Origin: an uncultured Alphaproteobacteria bacterium
GTDB taxonomy: Bacteria; Pseudomonadota; Alphaproteobacteria; HIMB59; GCA-002718135
Direction: 5' to 3'
Length of the DNA: 64,000 bases
Assembly: GCA_902584805.1 (NCBI GenBank)
Contig: CACIBE010000003.1
Location: 62,001 to 126,000, forward strand
A program made the translations under genes and the position numbers. Positions within the stretch are counted from its first letter, which is position 1. Each line of letters starts with the position of its first letter. Below are positions 9,218 through 18,073 of the stretch, piece by piece. The notes beneath the pieces were generated by a model that saw nothing but the letters and a program-made list of their open reading frames with translations, made no database searches and was not told where the DNA came from.

Positions 9218-10341
9218 AAAAAATAAAAATTTTTGTTTGTTGTACTGAACAATCTGGTGAAAATATTTGCTCAAATATTTTATCAAAAATGAATATTGAT
9301 AAATATCAATTTGATGGAGTTTGTGGCAAACAATCCGAAAAATATATTTCTAATAAAATTTATGATTTATCAGAATTTAAATCTATAGGGCTTTTTGAAA
9401 TAATACTTTCAATTTCAAAATATTTAAAAATGATAAGAAGATTAAAAAACTATATTATTAAAAATGATTATGATCTAATTTTAACTATAGACTCACCAGA
9501 TTTTAATTACAACCTTGTAAAGCAATTACGAAAATCAAATTATAAGAATAAAATAATACATGTAGTTGCACCAACTGTTTGGGCTTGGAGATCATATAGG
9601 GCAAGGAAATTTGCAAATATTTTTGATGAAATTTTTCTATTATTTAATTTTGAAAAAAAATATTTCAATTTTGATAATCTAAATAAAACTTTTATTGGGC
9701 ATCCAATTTTTCATATAAAAAAAAGAGGGAATAAAGGAAAATATAAGTACGTTTCTTTTTTACCAGGTAGTAGACAAAATGAAGTATTAAAACTTATGAA
9801 ATATTTCAGTTATATTGAAAAATATATATCTAAGAATAATCTAAATTATAAAATATTTATTCCAACGTTGCCTCATCTTGTCACTTTAATTAAAGAAAAT
9901 TCAAAGCAATGGAAAACTGAGACTATAATCTCAACTGATATGAGTAAATTTGATGAATATTATGAAGATGTTTACATAAGTATAACTTGCTCTGGCACTG
10001 CCTCTTTAGAAATTGCCAAAAGGAATATTCCTCAAATAGTAATCTATAAACTTAATTATTTCACAGAAATTTTAATCAAGCCTTTTGTAAGAGTGAAATA
10101 TGCAAATCTCATAAATATTATAAGTAACCAAATGATTATTCCTGAAGTTGTTAACTCAAATTTAAATGAAAAAAAGTTATTAAATATTTTTCTAAATTTA
10201 TTTAATGATAGAAAAAAACAAGAAACTCAAATTAACTCAATTAATATGTACCTTAAAGAAATAGTTAATGATTTTAGTCCTTATGATGTGAGTGTTAATC
10301 GTATAAATAAGTTACTTAATCCTTCTTCCAAAGCCAATTAA
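9214..10341 (+). CDS. lpxB: Lipid A disaccharide synthase
   Basis: LpxB condenses UDP-diacylglucosamine and lipid X into the lipid A disaccharide; it is a GT-B (GT19) glycosyltransferase at the inner membrane. The 375-aa product has the N-terminal [14 protein letters not shown] (family: xGExSGD), the strongly conserved [34 protein letters not shown] and [11 protein letters not shown]. The initial TTG overlaps the lpxI TGA as TTGA. The 3' end runs 26 bases into the convergent gltA gene, leaving no room for a separate terminator between them. Confidence 0.95.
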   Translation: MKKIKIFVCCTEQSGENICSNILSKMNIDKYQFDGVCGKQSEKYISNKIYDLSEFKSIGLFEIILSISKYLKMIRRLKNYIIKNDYDLILTIDSPDFNYNLVKQLRKSNYKNKIIHVVAPTVWAWRSYRARKFANIFDEIFLLFNFEKKYFNFDNLNKTFIGHPIFHIKKRGNKGKYKYVSFLPGSRQNEVLKLMKYFSYIEKYISKNNLNYKIFIPTLPHLVTLIKENSKQWKTETIISTDMSKFDEYYEDVYISITCSGTASLEIAKRNIPQIVIYKLNYFTEILIKPFVRVKYANLINIISNQMIIPEVVNSNLNEKKLLNIFLNLFNDRKKQETQINSINMYLKEIVNDFSPYDVSVNRINKLLNPSSKAN

Positions 10342-11674
10342 AAATTGATTTTTTTTCTCTAGAAGACTCAACTTGATATGGTCTAGCTTTATAACCAGTG
10401 TATAATTGACGAGGTCTGCCAATTTTATTAATAGGATCTTCTATCATTTCTTTCCATTGTGATATCCATCCTACAGTTCTACCTATTGCAAATAGCACAG
10501 TAAACATGCTTGTAGGGAAACCTAATGCTTTTAGAATTATACCTGAATAGAAATCTACATTTGGGAATAATTTTTTACTAATAAAGTATTCATCTTTCAG
10601 TGCTATTTTTTCTAATTCTATTGCAATTTTAAGCAATGGATCATCTTGCATATTTAACTCTTCTAAAACCTCATGCGCACTTTCTTTCATCACAGTGGCT
10701 CTTGGATCATAGTTTTTATAAACTCTATGTCCAAAACCCATTAATCTAAAAGAGTCATTTTTATCTTTAGCTTTATCAATAAATTTTTGTATATTCGATA
10801 CATCACCAATCTCTTCTAACATTTTAATTACTGCTTCATTTGCTCCACCATGAGCTGGTCCCCACAAAGATGCAATACCAGCAGCAATACAAGCAAAAGG
10901 ATTTGCACCAGAAGAACCTGCCAATCTTACTGTTGAAGTAGATGCATTTTGTTCATGATCAGCATGTAACGTAAAAAATCTATCCATTGCTCTTACAATT
11001 TTTGGACTCACCTTGTAATCTTCTGATGGCACAGAAAATGTCATGTATAAAAAATTTTCTGCATAAGAAAGATCATTTCTTGGATAAACAAATGGTTGAC
11101 CAATGGAATATTTATAAGCCATTGCACCTATTGTTGGAATTTTTGCTATTAATCTATGACAGGCAATCATTCTTTGATTAATGTCTGAAAAATCAGTACT
11201 GTCATGATAAAAGGCGGAAAGGGCGCCAACAACACCTACCATAATTGCCATAGGGTGCGCATCTCTACGAAAACCTCTGTATAAATTTACTAGTTGCTCA
11301 TGCAACATTGTATGATTGGTTATTACATCTTTAAATTTCTGCTTGTCTTCAGGAGACGGTAATTCACCGTGCAGTAAAAGATAACAAACTTCAAGAAATT
11401 CACTTTTAGATGCCAAATCGTGTATATCATAGCCTCTATGACGAAGAATTCCTTTTTCACCATCTATATATGTTATTCCAGATTCACATGATGCAGTTGA
11501 AGTAAAACCTGGATCAAAAGTAAATAAACCTGTTTCTTGATAAAGTTTACGAATATCCAAAACATTCGGACCATCTTTACTTTCAATAAGTGGAATTTGA
11601 TACGATTTACCACTCTCATTGTTGAATAGAGTAAACTGTTTATCGTTAACTTTTTTATCTTCGTAATCAGCCAT
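10316..11674 (-). CDS. gltA: Citrate synthase (type II, hexameric class)
   Basis: Citrate synthase condenses oxaloacetate and acetyl-CoA, the entry step of the TCA cycle. The 452-aa product has the N-terminal beta-rich region typical of Gram-negative type II enzymes. It also carries [36 protein letters not shown] with an active-site His, [13 protein letters not shown] with the second His, and VDFYSGI with the catalytic Asp. It lies 2 bases downstream of gltX, so both are likely expressed from upstream of gltX or lexA. Its 3' end overlaps the convergent lpxB. Confidence 0.97.
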   Translation of the reverse strand: MADYEDKKVNDKQFTLFNNESGKSYQIPLIESKDGPNVLDIRKLYQETGLFTFDPGFTSTASCESGITYIDGEKGILRHRGYDIHDLASKSEFLEVCYLLLHGELPSPEDKQKFKDVITNHTMLHEQLVNLYRGFRRDAHPMAIMVGVVGALSAFYHDSTDFSDINQRMIACHRLIAKIPTIGAMAYKYSIGQPFVYPRNDLSYAENFLYMTFSVPSEDYKVSPKIVRAMDRFFTLHADHEQNASTSTVRLAGSSGANPFACIAAGIASLWGPAHGGANEAVIKMLEEIGDVSNIQKFIDKAKDKNDSFRLMGFGHRVYKNYDPRATVMKESAHEVLEELNMQDDPLLKIAIELEKIALKDEYFISKKLFPNVDFYSGIILKALGFPTSMFTVLFAIGRTVGWISQWKEMIEDPINKIGRPRQLYTGYKARPYQVESSREKKSIFNWLWKKD

Positions 11675-11676
11675 AT

Positions 11677-13077
11677 TTAATTATCTCTATATTGATTTAA
11701 TCTATCAATAGTATCTTTTTTACCTAATATTACAAAAATATCAGAAATTGAAGGTCCTTGATAGGAATTTATTAGTAAAAATCTTATTGGTTTACCTAAA
11801 ACAGGGAATTTAATTTTATTATTTTTTAAAAAATCATTTATGACATTTTGAATATTATCCCTATTCCAATCATTTATTTCCCCAATTAAATTTAAAAATT
11901 CTTTAAAAATACTATCAAATTCTGAGGTCAGTTTTTCTGTCTTATTTATTTTATAATTTTCATCAAAATAAACTTTAATTGTATCATTCAAATCACTTAG
12001 TTTTTTAATATCTTTTTTATAAACATTAAAAATATTTTTCATTTTTGTCCCATCTTTTTGTAGATATTTATTTAATTCAATATCACTTTCACAAAAGTTT
12101 ATGAATTTTTCTATTCCGTTTTCTTTTCTTAAATAAAAATTATTAAAAAAATCTAATTTATCAAAACTAAATATACTAGATGATTTAGATAAATTTGATA
12201 TCTCAAAATTTTCAATTATTTCCTCTAATTCAATAGTTTCTGATTTCTCTTGGTTATTTGACCATCCTAAAAGTATAAGATTATTAATAATTGCTTCTTT
12301 TAAATAACCGTCTTTTTTTAAATCTAAAATATTTACTGCACCATGTCTTTTTGATAATTTTGTTCCATCTTCTCCGTGAATAAGAGGAATATGAGCATAT
12401 TGTGGTATATCCCAATTCATAAATTTATATATGTAGTATTGTCTAAAAGTATTAATAAAATGATCGTCACCTCTAATAATATAATTGACTCCTAAATCAT
12501 GATCATCCACTACTACAGATAACATATAAGTTGGTGATTGATCTTTTCTTAGTAAAATAAAATCATCTAACTCTAAATTTGCTACTGTAACGTCTCCTTG
12601 AATTGTATCGTTAATTTTTAAATTTCCTTCATCCGGTACATCTAATCTAACTACAAAACCTTTATCTCTACTTTGAATATCATTATCATTTTTACATTCA
12701 GTACATATTTTTTTAGAATAATTTTTATTTTCTTTAATTAACTTTCTTTGGTTAGCTATTTTTTGTTCAGAACATACGCATTTAAAAGCTTGTTTTTTTT
12801 GAAGTAATTCTCTGGCAATTTCTTGATGCCTTGATAATCTTTCAGATTGAACTTGAATTTCCTCATCCCAATTAAGCCCAAGCCATTTTAAAGAATTAGT
12901 TATGTTATCTGTGTATTCTTGTTTTGATCTTTCATGATCTGTATCTTCAATTCTTAAGTAAAATTTAGATGATGCTGATTTCTTACTTACAATATAATTA
13001 ATTAAAGCAGTTCTAGCACCTCCAAGATGTAGATTGCCAGTAGGAGAGGGTGCAAATCGTGTTTGTAACATAGTCAT
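11677..13077 (-). CDS. gltX: Glutamyl-tRNA synthetase
   Basis: This class I synthetase charges tRNA-Glu. The HIGH-type motif appears in [19 protein letters not shown], and the KMSKS-type motif as [13 protein letters not shown] cysteine-containing insertion (CVCSEQKI ... KKICTEC) resembles the zinc-binding site of some GluRS. Length is 466 aa, which is normal. GatCAB is encoded at 49.6-52.8 kb, so a non-discriminating GluRS in this organism could supply Glu-tRNA-Gln. Whether this copy or a second one plays that part cannot be seen here. It starts 20 bases downstream of lexA and runs into gltA. Confidence 0.96.
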   Translation of the reverse strand: MTMLQTRFAPSPTGNLHLGGARTALINYIVSKKSASSKFYLRIEDTDHERSKQEYTDNITNSLKWLGLNWDEEIQVQSERLSRHQEIARELLQKKQAFKCVCSEQKIANQRKLIKENKNYSKKICTECKNDNDIQSRDKGFVVRLDVPDEGNLKINDTIQGDVTVANLELDDFILLRKDQSPTYMLSVVVDDHDLGVNYIIRGDDHFINTFRQYYIYKFMNWDIPQYAHIPLIHGEDGTKLSKRHGAVNILDLKKDGYLKEAIINNLILLGWSNNQEKSETIELEEIIENFEISNLSKSSSIFSFDKLDFFNNFYLRKENGIEKFINFCESDIELNKYLQKDGTKMKNIFNVYKKDIKKLSDLNDTIKVYFDENYKINKTEKLTSEFDSIFKEFLNLIGEINDWNRDNIQNVINDFLKNNKIKFPVLGKPIRFLLINSYQGPSISDIFVILGKKDTIDRLNQYRDN

Positions 13078-13097
13078 CTTAATATTAAGATAAACTA

Positions 13098-13724
13098 TTA
13101 ATTATATTTTCTTATAATACCAGATAAAGTCCCTTGGACTTGGATTTCACCTGCTTCATATTCCTTTGTCTGAAAACTTTGATTAGCAGGAATTAACAAA
13201 ACCTTGTTTCGATCAAATTTAATAGTTTTTAGAGTAACCTCGTTATCTTGTGTAATAACAGCTGCAATTTTTCCATTTTCAACATTATTTGTCTTTTTTA
13301 TCACAGCAATATCACCGTCAAATATTCCTTTATCTATCATAGATAGACCTTTTACTTTTAATCCAAAATATTTAGCATTTGGTGATGTCATTGAGGAGGG
13401 CACTGAAACAAATTCATCAGCATTTTCAATAGCTTCTATTGCTTCACCTGCTGCTATTGCACCAATTAATGGGATATTAATGCTATTCGACAAAGAATTT
13501 TCATTATCAATATTATCTTTATTAACAATTTCCATTGCTCTTGCTTTGTGCTTTAATCTTTTAATAAAACCTCTTTCTTCTAGACTTGTTATTAATCTAT
13601 GAATACCTGACTTTGATTTCAGATTAACTGCACTTTTCATTTCCTCAAAAGAAGGGGAAATTTCATTACTTGAAATGTAATTTTTTAAATAATCGTATAG
13701 CTCTTTTTGTTTTTTAGTAAGCAT
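13098..13724 (-). CDS. lexA: LexA repressor (SOS regulator, S24 family)
   Basis: LexA represses SOS genes and inactivates itself by RecA-stimulated self-cleavage. The 208-aa protein has an N-terminal winged helix (LTKKQKELYDYLKNYI, then KSKSGIHRLITSLEERGFI). The Ala-Gly cleavage site is in IGAIAAGEAIE, and the catalytic Ser and Lys are in GLSMIDKGIFDGD and NGKIAAVI. I start at the ATG at 13724, which gives the canonical MLTKKQ opening; the alternative at 13754 would place the operator inside the coding region. A perfect alphaproteobacterial SOS box lies just 5 bases upstream of this ATG, indicating autoregulation. Confidence 0.95.
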   Translation of the reverse strand: MLTKKQKELYDYLKNYISSNEISPSFEEMKSAVNLKSKSGIHRLITSLEERGFIKRLKHKARAMEIVNKDNIDNENSLSNSINIPLIGAIAAGEAIEAIENADEFVSVPSSMTSPNAKYFGLKVKGLSMIDKGIFDGDIAVIKKTNNVENGKIAAVITQDNEVTLKTIKFDRNKVLLIPANQSFQTKEYEAGEIQVQGTLSGIIRKYN

Positions 13725-13728
13725 TATC

Positions 13729-13743
13729 GTTCTATATATGTTC
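13729..13743 (-). promoter_or_regulatory. LexA (SOS) operator upstream of lexA
   Basis: On the + strand the site reads GTTCTATATATGTTC, a perfect GTTC-N7-GTTC, the consensus LexA box of Alphaproteobacteria. It ends 5 bases before the lexA start codon. The central TATATA could double as a -10 element, with a TTGTTT about 15 bases further upstream as a weak -35. If so, transcription starts at or within a few bases of the ATG. Confidence 0.85.
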
Positions 13744-13792
13744 TTTAAGATCAAAACAAGAACAAATATAAAAATCTATATTTTTCAGTTAG

Positions 13793-14248
13793 TTAAATAT
13801 TAGATTTACCACCTGTTTTTGACAATAGATGTATATTTTGTATTTTAATTTTTTTATTTAAGTACTTACACATGTCATAAATTGTTAGACAGCTAATTGT
13901 AACGGCGGTTAATGCCTCCATTTCCACACCAGTATTTGCATTTGTTTTAACTGTACTTTCGACAATAAGACTAAATTTTTTGTCATTTTTTTTAACCTCA
14001 ATATTTATATGATTGATTGGAATATTATGACAAAGTGGTATCAATCTAGAAGTTTCTTTTGCTCCCATTATACCAGCAATGATAGCAGTTTTTTCAATGG
14101 ACCCTTTTTTTGTCTCAAATGATTTTATTTTTCTATATGTGTCTTTATCAAATTTAATTTCACCTGAAGCAACTGCTAATCTTTCTGTGACATCTTTATT
14201 TGATACGTCAATTATATAAGGATTTCCTTTTTTATTAATATGACTCAT
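13793..14248 (-). CDS. moaC: Cyclic pyranopterin monophosphate synthase
   Basis: MoaC acts with MoaA to turn GTP into cyclic pyranopterin monophosphate in molybdenum cofactor synthesis. The 151-aa product has the conserved IDVSNKDVTERLAVASGEI opening, IPLCHNIPINHI, and the GVEMEALTAVTISCLTIYDMCK motif with its catalytic Lys, then LLSKTGGKS. It overlaps trpC by 14 bases as the last gene of the ppiD-trpEGDC-moaC run; trpC-moaC adjacency is common in Alphaproteobacteria. No other moa genes lie in the window. Confidence 0.95.
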   Translation of the reverse strand: MSHINKKGNPYIIDVSNKDVTERLAVASGEIKFDKDTYRKIKSFETKKGSIEKTAIIAGIMGAKETSRLIPLCHNIPINHINIEVKKNDKKFSLIVESTVKTNANTGVEMEALTAVTISCLTIYDMCKYLNKKIKIQNIHLLSKTGGKSNI

Positions 14249-15035
14249 TTAAAAGTAATTCTCCAATTTTCTTTTCTTTGTCTTTAGATTTTAACAAACT
14301 TTCTCCAATTAAAAAATTATATATCCCTGTTGCATTAAATTTTTTTATATCATCAGAATTTTTAATTCCACTCTCTGCAATTAAAATATAATCATTTGTT
14401 AAATTTTTATTCAAATTTATTGAGTTATTTAAATTAATTTCAAGATTTTTAAGGTTTCTATTATTAATTCCAATAATAGGGTAGTCTAATTTGATTGCTC
14501 TTTTAAGTTCCTCTTCATCATGAACCTCTATAATACAATCTAATTTTAATTCATTTGCATAATTGATAAATTCTATTGCCTGATCATCTGATAATATTGA
14601 TAAAATTAATAATATGCAATCTGCTTGATAAATCTTACTTTCTAAAATTTGATATTTATCAATTATAAAATCTTTTCTTAAGATTGGTAAATTTGTTCTC
14701 TTTTTAACAAGAGATAAATGATCAATATTTCCTAAAAAATATTTACTTTCTGTTAAAATCGATAATGCTCTAACACCTGATCTTTCATATAAAATAGCAA
14801 TGTCTTCTGGTTTGTAATCTGAAATTATTTCACCTGCACTTGGACTTTGTTTTTTTACTTCACCAATTATAAAGTTTGTTTTATTTTTTTGAGCTGAAAT
14901 TAATTCATTTTTAAATTCACGTTTCTCTAATTTTGAGGAAATTAATTTTTCTAATGTTTTAAAAGAACATCTTTTTTTTGTTTCTTCTAATTCTTTAGAT
15001 TTATCTTCGCAAATTTTTTGAAGTATATTACTCAT
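14235..15035 (-). CDS. trpC: Indole-3-glycerol phosphate synthase
   Basis: TrpC closes the indole ring of CdRP in tryptophan synthesis. The 266-aa TIM-barrel protein contains the N-terminal segment ILQKICEDKSKELEETKK, the catalytic FIIGEVKKQSPSAGEI, ILTESKYFLGN, LPILRKDFIIDKYQI, IIGINNRNLKNLEI and LIAESGIKN. All expected catalytic Lys and Glu positions appear intact. It overlaps trpD by 8 bases and moaC by 14. It is a monofunctional form, with no TrpF domain attached. Confidence 0.96.
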   Translation of the reverse strand: MSNILQKICEDKSKELEETKKRCSFKTLEKLISSKLEKREFKNELISAQKNKTNFIIGEVKKQSPSAGEIISDYKPEDIAILYERSGVRALSILTESKYFLGNIDHLSLVKKRTNLPILRKDFIIDKYQILESKIYQADCILLILSILSDDQAIEFINYANELKLDCIIEVHDEEELKRAIKLDYPIIGINNRNLKNLEINLNNSINLNKNLTNDYILIAESGIKNSDDIKKFNATGIYNFLIGESLLKSKDKEKKIGELLLNESY

Positions 15036-16029
15036 TAATTAGTGATTTTACAAAATTTTTTGTAATTCCTTCCTCAATTGTTTTTTTTGCTAATTCAAAA
15101 CTATCTTTTAGATTATTTCTTAAATTAGATAAATATATTGCCGCTCCTGCATTTATTTCTACAATCATTTGAAATTCTCTGTAATCACCGTTAATCATTT
15201 TATTAAAGCAATTTGCATTATATTCTGGATCTCCACCTTTTATATCTTCTAATTTAATTAAATCATAACCATAGTCTCTAGGATCAAAACTATATTCCAG
15301 AACTTTATTATCTTTTAATTCATTTATTAGAGTATTATCGGATAAACTTATTTCATCTAAACCATCCAATCCGTGAACAACCATAGCTTTTTCAGAGCCT
15401 AGTTCTTTTAAGCAATTGCAATGCATAGAAACTAAATCTCTTGAATAGACACCTAGAAGCTGTTTACTTGCTTTAGCAGGATTTGTAAGAGGACCTAATA
15501 AGTTAAAAATTGTACGTGTAGCTAAGTTCTTACGAACGTTAATTACATTCTTCATGGCAGAATGATGATTTTGAGCAAATAAAAAGCAAAAATTTTTATT
15601 GGATAATGAGTTTTCTAAATCTTCTACATTATCTGTAATCTTATAACCTATTTTTTCTAGCATATCTGCAGAGCCTGATTTTGAACTAACCGAGCGATTG
15701 CCATGCTTTGCTATTGTAACACCAGCGCTTGCGGCAACTATGGCGGCACTTGTTGATATGTTTAATGTGTCTTGCATATCTCCACCGGTACCACAAGTAT
15801 CAATTGTATTTTGCGGAGAGTTTATTTTTAGAGATTTCTCTCTCATTACTTTAGCCGCACCTATAATTTCTTCTTTTGTTTCACCCTTTAGCTTTAAGCC
15901 AATTAGTATTGAGGTAATTTTAATATCATCTAATTCCCCACTCATAATTTTATTAAATATGTACATACTCTCTTGAATATTCAGACTTTGTTGCTCGAGA
16001 ATTTTATTTAATATTAAAGTTTGATCCAT
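15028..16029 (-). CDS. trpD: Anthranilate phosphoribosyltransferase
   Basis: TrpD transfers phosphoribose from PRPP to anthranilate. The 333-aa product has the glycine-rich DTCGTGGDMQDTLNISTSAA PRPP site, KHGNRSVSSKSGSADMLE, FLFAQNHHSAMKNV and RTIFNLLGPLTNPA, all diagnostic. It overlaps trpG by one base and trpC by 8. TrpD and TrpG are separate proteins here, not fused. Length is normal for the family. Confidence 0.97.
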   Translation of the reverse strand: MDQTLILNKILEQQSLNIQESMYIFNKIMSGELDDIKITSILIGLKLKGETKEEIIGAAKVMREKSLKINSPQNTIDTCGTGGDMQDTLNISTSAAIVAASAGVTIAKHGNRSVSSKSGSADMLEKIGYKITDNVEDLENSLSNKNFCFLFAQNHHSAMKNVINVRKNLATRTIFNLLGPLTNPAKASKQLLGVYSRDLVSMHCNCLKELGSEKAMVVHGLDGLDEISLSDNTLINELKDNKVLEYSFDPRDYGYDLIKLEDIKGGDPEYNANCFNKMINGDYREFQMIVEINAGAAIYLSNLRNNLKDSFELAKKTIEEGITKNFVKSLINE

Positions 16030-16598
16030 TATTTTGCTAAGTTTAAAAAGTTTTTTAAAATAATTTTACCCATATCAGTACCTATACTTTCTGGATGAAA
16101 TTGGAGACCAAATATTGGTAATTTTTTATGTGCAATACCCATTATAATCTTATTATTTGTTTCAGCAGTAATTAAAAAATCTTTTGGCATAGTTTTTTTA
16201 TCAATTATTAGAGAATGATATCTAGTAGCTTTAAATTTTCTTTCTACATTTTTAAATATAGAGTGGCCAAAGTGATTAATTGTATCAACTTTTCCATGCA
16301 TGATTTCTTTGCATTTAACAATTTTACCTCCGAACGCTTGACCAATAGTTTGATGCCCTAAACAAATCCCAAGTATAGGAAATTGTTTTGATAATTCTGA
16401 AACGATATTAAGACTTATTCCTGCTTCATTTGGTGTGCACGGACCTGGTGAAATAACTATTGATTTAGGTTTTAATTTTAGAATTTTATTTATAGAAATT
16501 TTGTCATTTCTAAAAACAACAACCTTTTGATTTAAATCTAGTAAGTAGTGTTTTACATTGTAAGTAAAACTATCATAATTATCTATTAATAATATCAT
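16029..16598 (-). CDS. trpG: Anthranilate synthase component II (glutamine amidotransferase)
   Basis: TrpG supplies ammonia from glutamine to TrpE. The 189-aa class I amidotransferase has LIDNYDSFTYN, VISPGPCTPNEAG, ILGICLGHQTIGQAFGG with the catalytic Cys, and GLQFHPESIGT with the His-Glu pair. In some bacteria this subunit also serves aminodeoxychorismate synthase, and that cannot be excluded here. Its position directly after trpE with a 4-base overlap favours the tryptophan role. Confidence 0.95.
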   Translation of the reverse strand: MILLIDNYDSFTYNVKHYLLDLNQKVVVFRNDKISINKILKLKPKSIVISPGPCTPNEAGISLNIVSELSKQFPILGICLGHQTIGQAFGGKIVKCKEIMHGKVDTINHFGHSIFKNVERKFKATRYHSLIIDKKTMPKDFLITAETNNKIIMGIAHKKLPIFGLQFHPESIGTDMGKIILKNFLNLAK

Positions 16599-18073
16599 AT
16601 ATCGAATTTGTATGAATCCTCAGCAGCTGCCATTAACGCACCTGCTTTATTCAAAATTTCTTGATGTTCATTTTTTGGGATCGAGTCATAAACTATTCCA
16701 GCACCAGCCTGAATGTATAATTTATTATCTTTTACAAGCCCAGTCCTTAAACTAATACATGTATCCATGTCTCCATTAGAATCAAAATAACCCATACAAC
16801 CAGCATAAAAACTTCTATTTAAATTTTCAAGTTCCTCTATGATTTCCATCGCTCTTATTTTTGGTGCACCAGAAACTGTACCTGCTGGAAATCCAGCCAT
16901 TAAAGCGTCTAGAGCATCTAAATTATTATCTATTTTTCCCTCAACGTTTGAGACAATATGCATTACATGAGAGTAGTATTCTATAATCATCTTTTCAGTA
17001 ACATTCACTGTTCCTTTTTTTACAACGCGACCAACATCGTTCCTTCCTAAATCTAAAAGCATTAAGTGTTCTGCGAGTTCTTTCTTATCATTCAGTAAGT
17101 CATTAGATAAATAAAGGTCTTCAGAGGCATTCTTTCCTCTTTTTCTTGTTCCAGCAATTGGCCTTATCGTAACTTTTTTGTTTCTTAATTGAACCATTAA
17201 TTCTGGACTAGATGCAACAAGGCCAATTTTATCGAAGTTAAGATTTACAAGATAAGGAGATGGATTTAGTCGTCTTAACGATCTATAAAGATTGACTGCC
17301 TTTAAATTATATTTTGTTTCAAATCTCTGTGAAGGCACAACTTGGAAGATATCTCCATTTTTTATATATTCTTTTGCTTTATTTACAATTTTATAAAATT
17401 GTTCTTTCTTGAAATTTGATTTAAATTTTAATTTAGATTTTTTATTTTTCTTTTGTGCAGGTTTTAAAATACTTTTTTCTAACTTTTTAATTGTTTTATC
17501 AATAAGTAATTTATTTTCTCTATAGGCTTTTTCTGCTGAGATTGTTTTACTTGGATACGTAACTGTCATAAGGGAAATAATATCTTTAATATTATCAAAA
17601 ACTGCGACAATTTTTGGTCTGATTAAAATTGCATCAGGTATTTTTATATTGTCCTTATTACTTAGTTTAATTTTTTCAATATATTGAATCATTGGATATC
17701 CTAGATATCCAACTAGTGTTGGGAAAGGAACGTCGATTTTATTATTTTTAAATTTTGAAATTTTTACAAGTTCTTTAAGACTATGAATTGGCTTTTGATC
17801 TAGTTTGTAATCAAAATTATGATCCAAATATTTAATTTTTGCCTTACCTTTTTCAACTGTCCAAATTAAATCTGGATCGCAACCCAGTAATGAATAACGT
17901 CCTTTTTTACTTCCACCTTCTACTGACTCTAAAAGAAAGGAATATTTTTCTGATTTACTAATTTTTAACAATGATGAAAACGGTGTTTCAATATCAGCAA
18001 TAAGATTTTTTTTTAATATCTGAGGTAAGCCTTTGTTATATTGGCTTATAAAATTTTTTTTTTCTACACTCAT
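16595..18073 (-). CDS. trpE: Anthranilate synthase component I
   Basis: TrpE converts chorismate to anthranilate, the committed step to tryptophan. The 492-aa product contains the N-terminal feedback-site region FLLESVEGGSKKGRYSLLG, the chorismate-binding RPIAGTRKRGK, HLMLLDLGRNDVGRV, FPAGTVSGAPKIRAMEII and the C-terminal LYIQAGAGIVYDSIP. The Leu-Glu-Ser tryptophan-binding element suggests feedback inhibition is retained. It overlaps the ppiD-like gene and trpG by 4 bases each. I see no leader peptide or attenuator between ppiD and trpE. Confidence 0.96.
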   Translation of the reverse strand: MSVEKKNFISQYNKGLPQILKKNLIADIETPFSSLLKISKSEKYSFLLESVEGGSKKGRYSLLGCDPDLIWTVEKGKAKIKYLDHNFDYKLDQKPIHSLKELVKISKFKNNKIDVPFPTLVGYLGYPMIQYIEKIKLSNKDNIKIPDAILIRPKIVAVFDNIKDIISLMTVTYPSKTISAEKAYRENKLLIDKTIKKLEKSILKPAQKKNKKSKLKFKSNFKKEQFYKIVNKAKEYIKNGDIFQVVPSQRFETKYNLKAVNLYRSLRRLNPSPYLVNLNFDKIGLVASSPELMVQLRNKKVTIRPIAGTRKRGKNASEDLYLSNDLLNDKKELAEHLMLLDLGRNDVGRVVKKGTVNVTEKMIIEYYSHVMHIVSNVEGKIDNNLDALDALMAGFPAGTVSGAPKIRAMEIIEELENLNRSFYAGCMGYFDSNGDMDTCISLRTGLVKDNKLYIQAGAGIVYDSIPKNEHQEILNKAGALMAAAEDSYKFDI

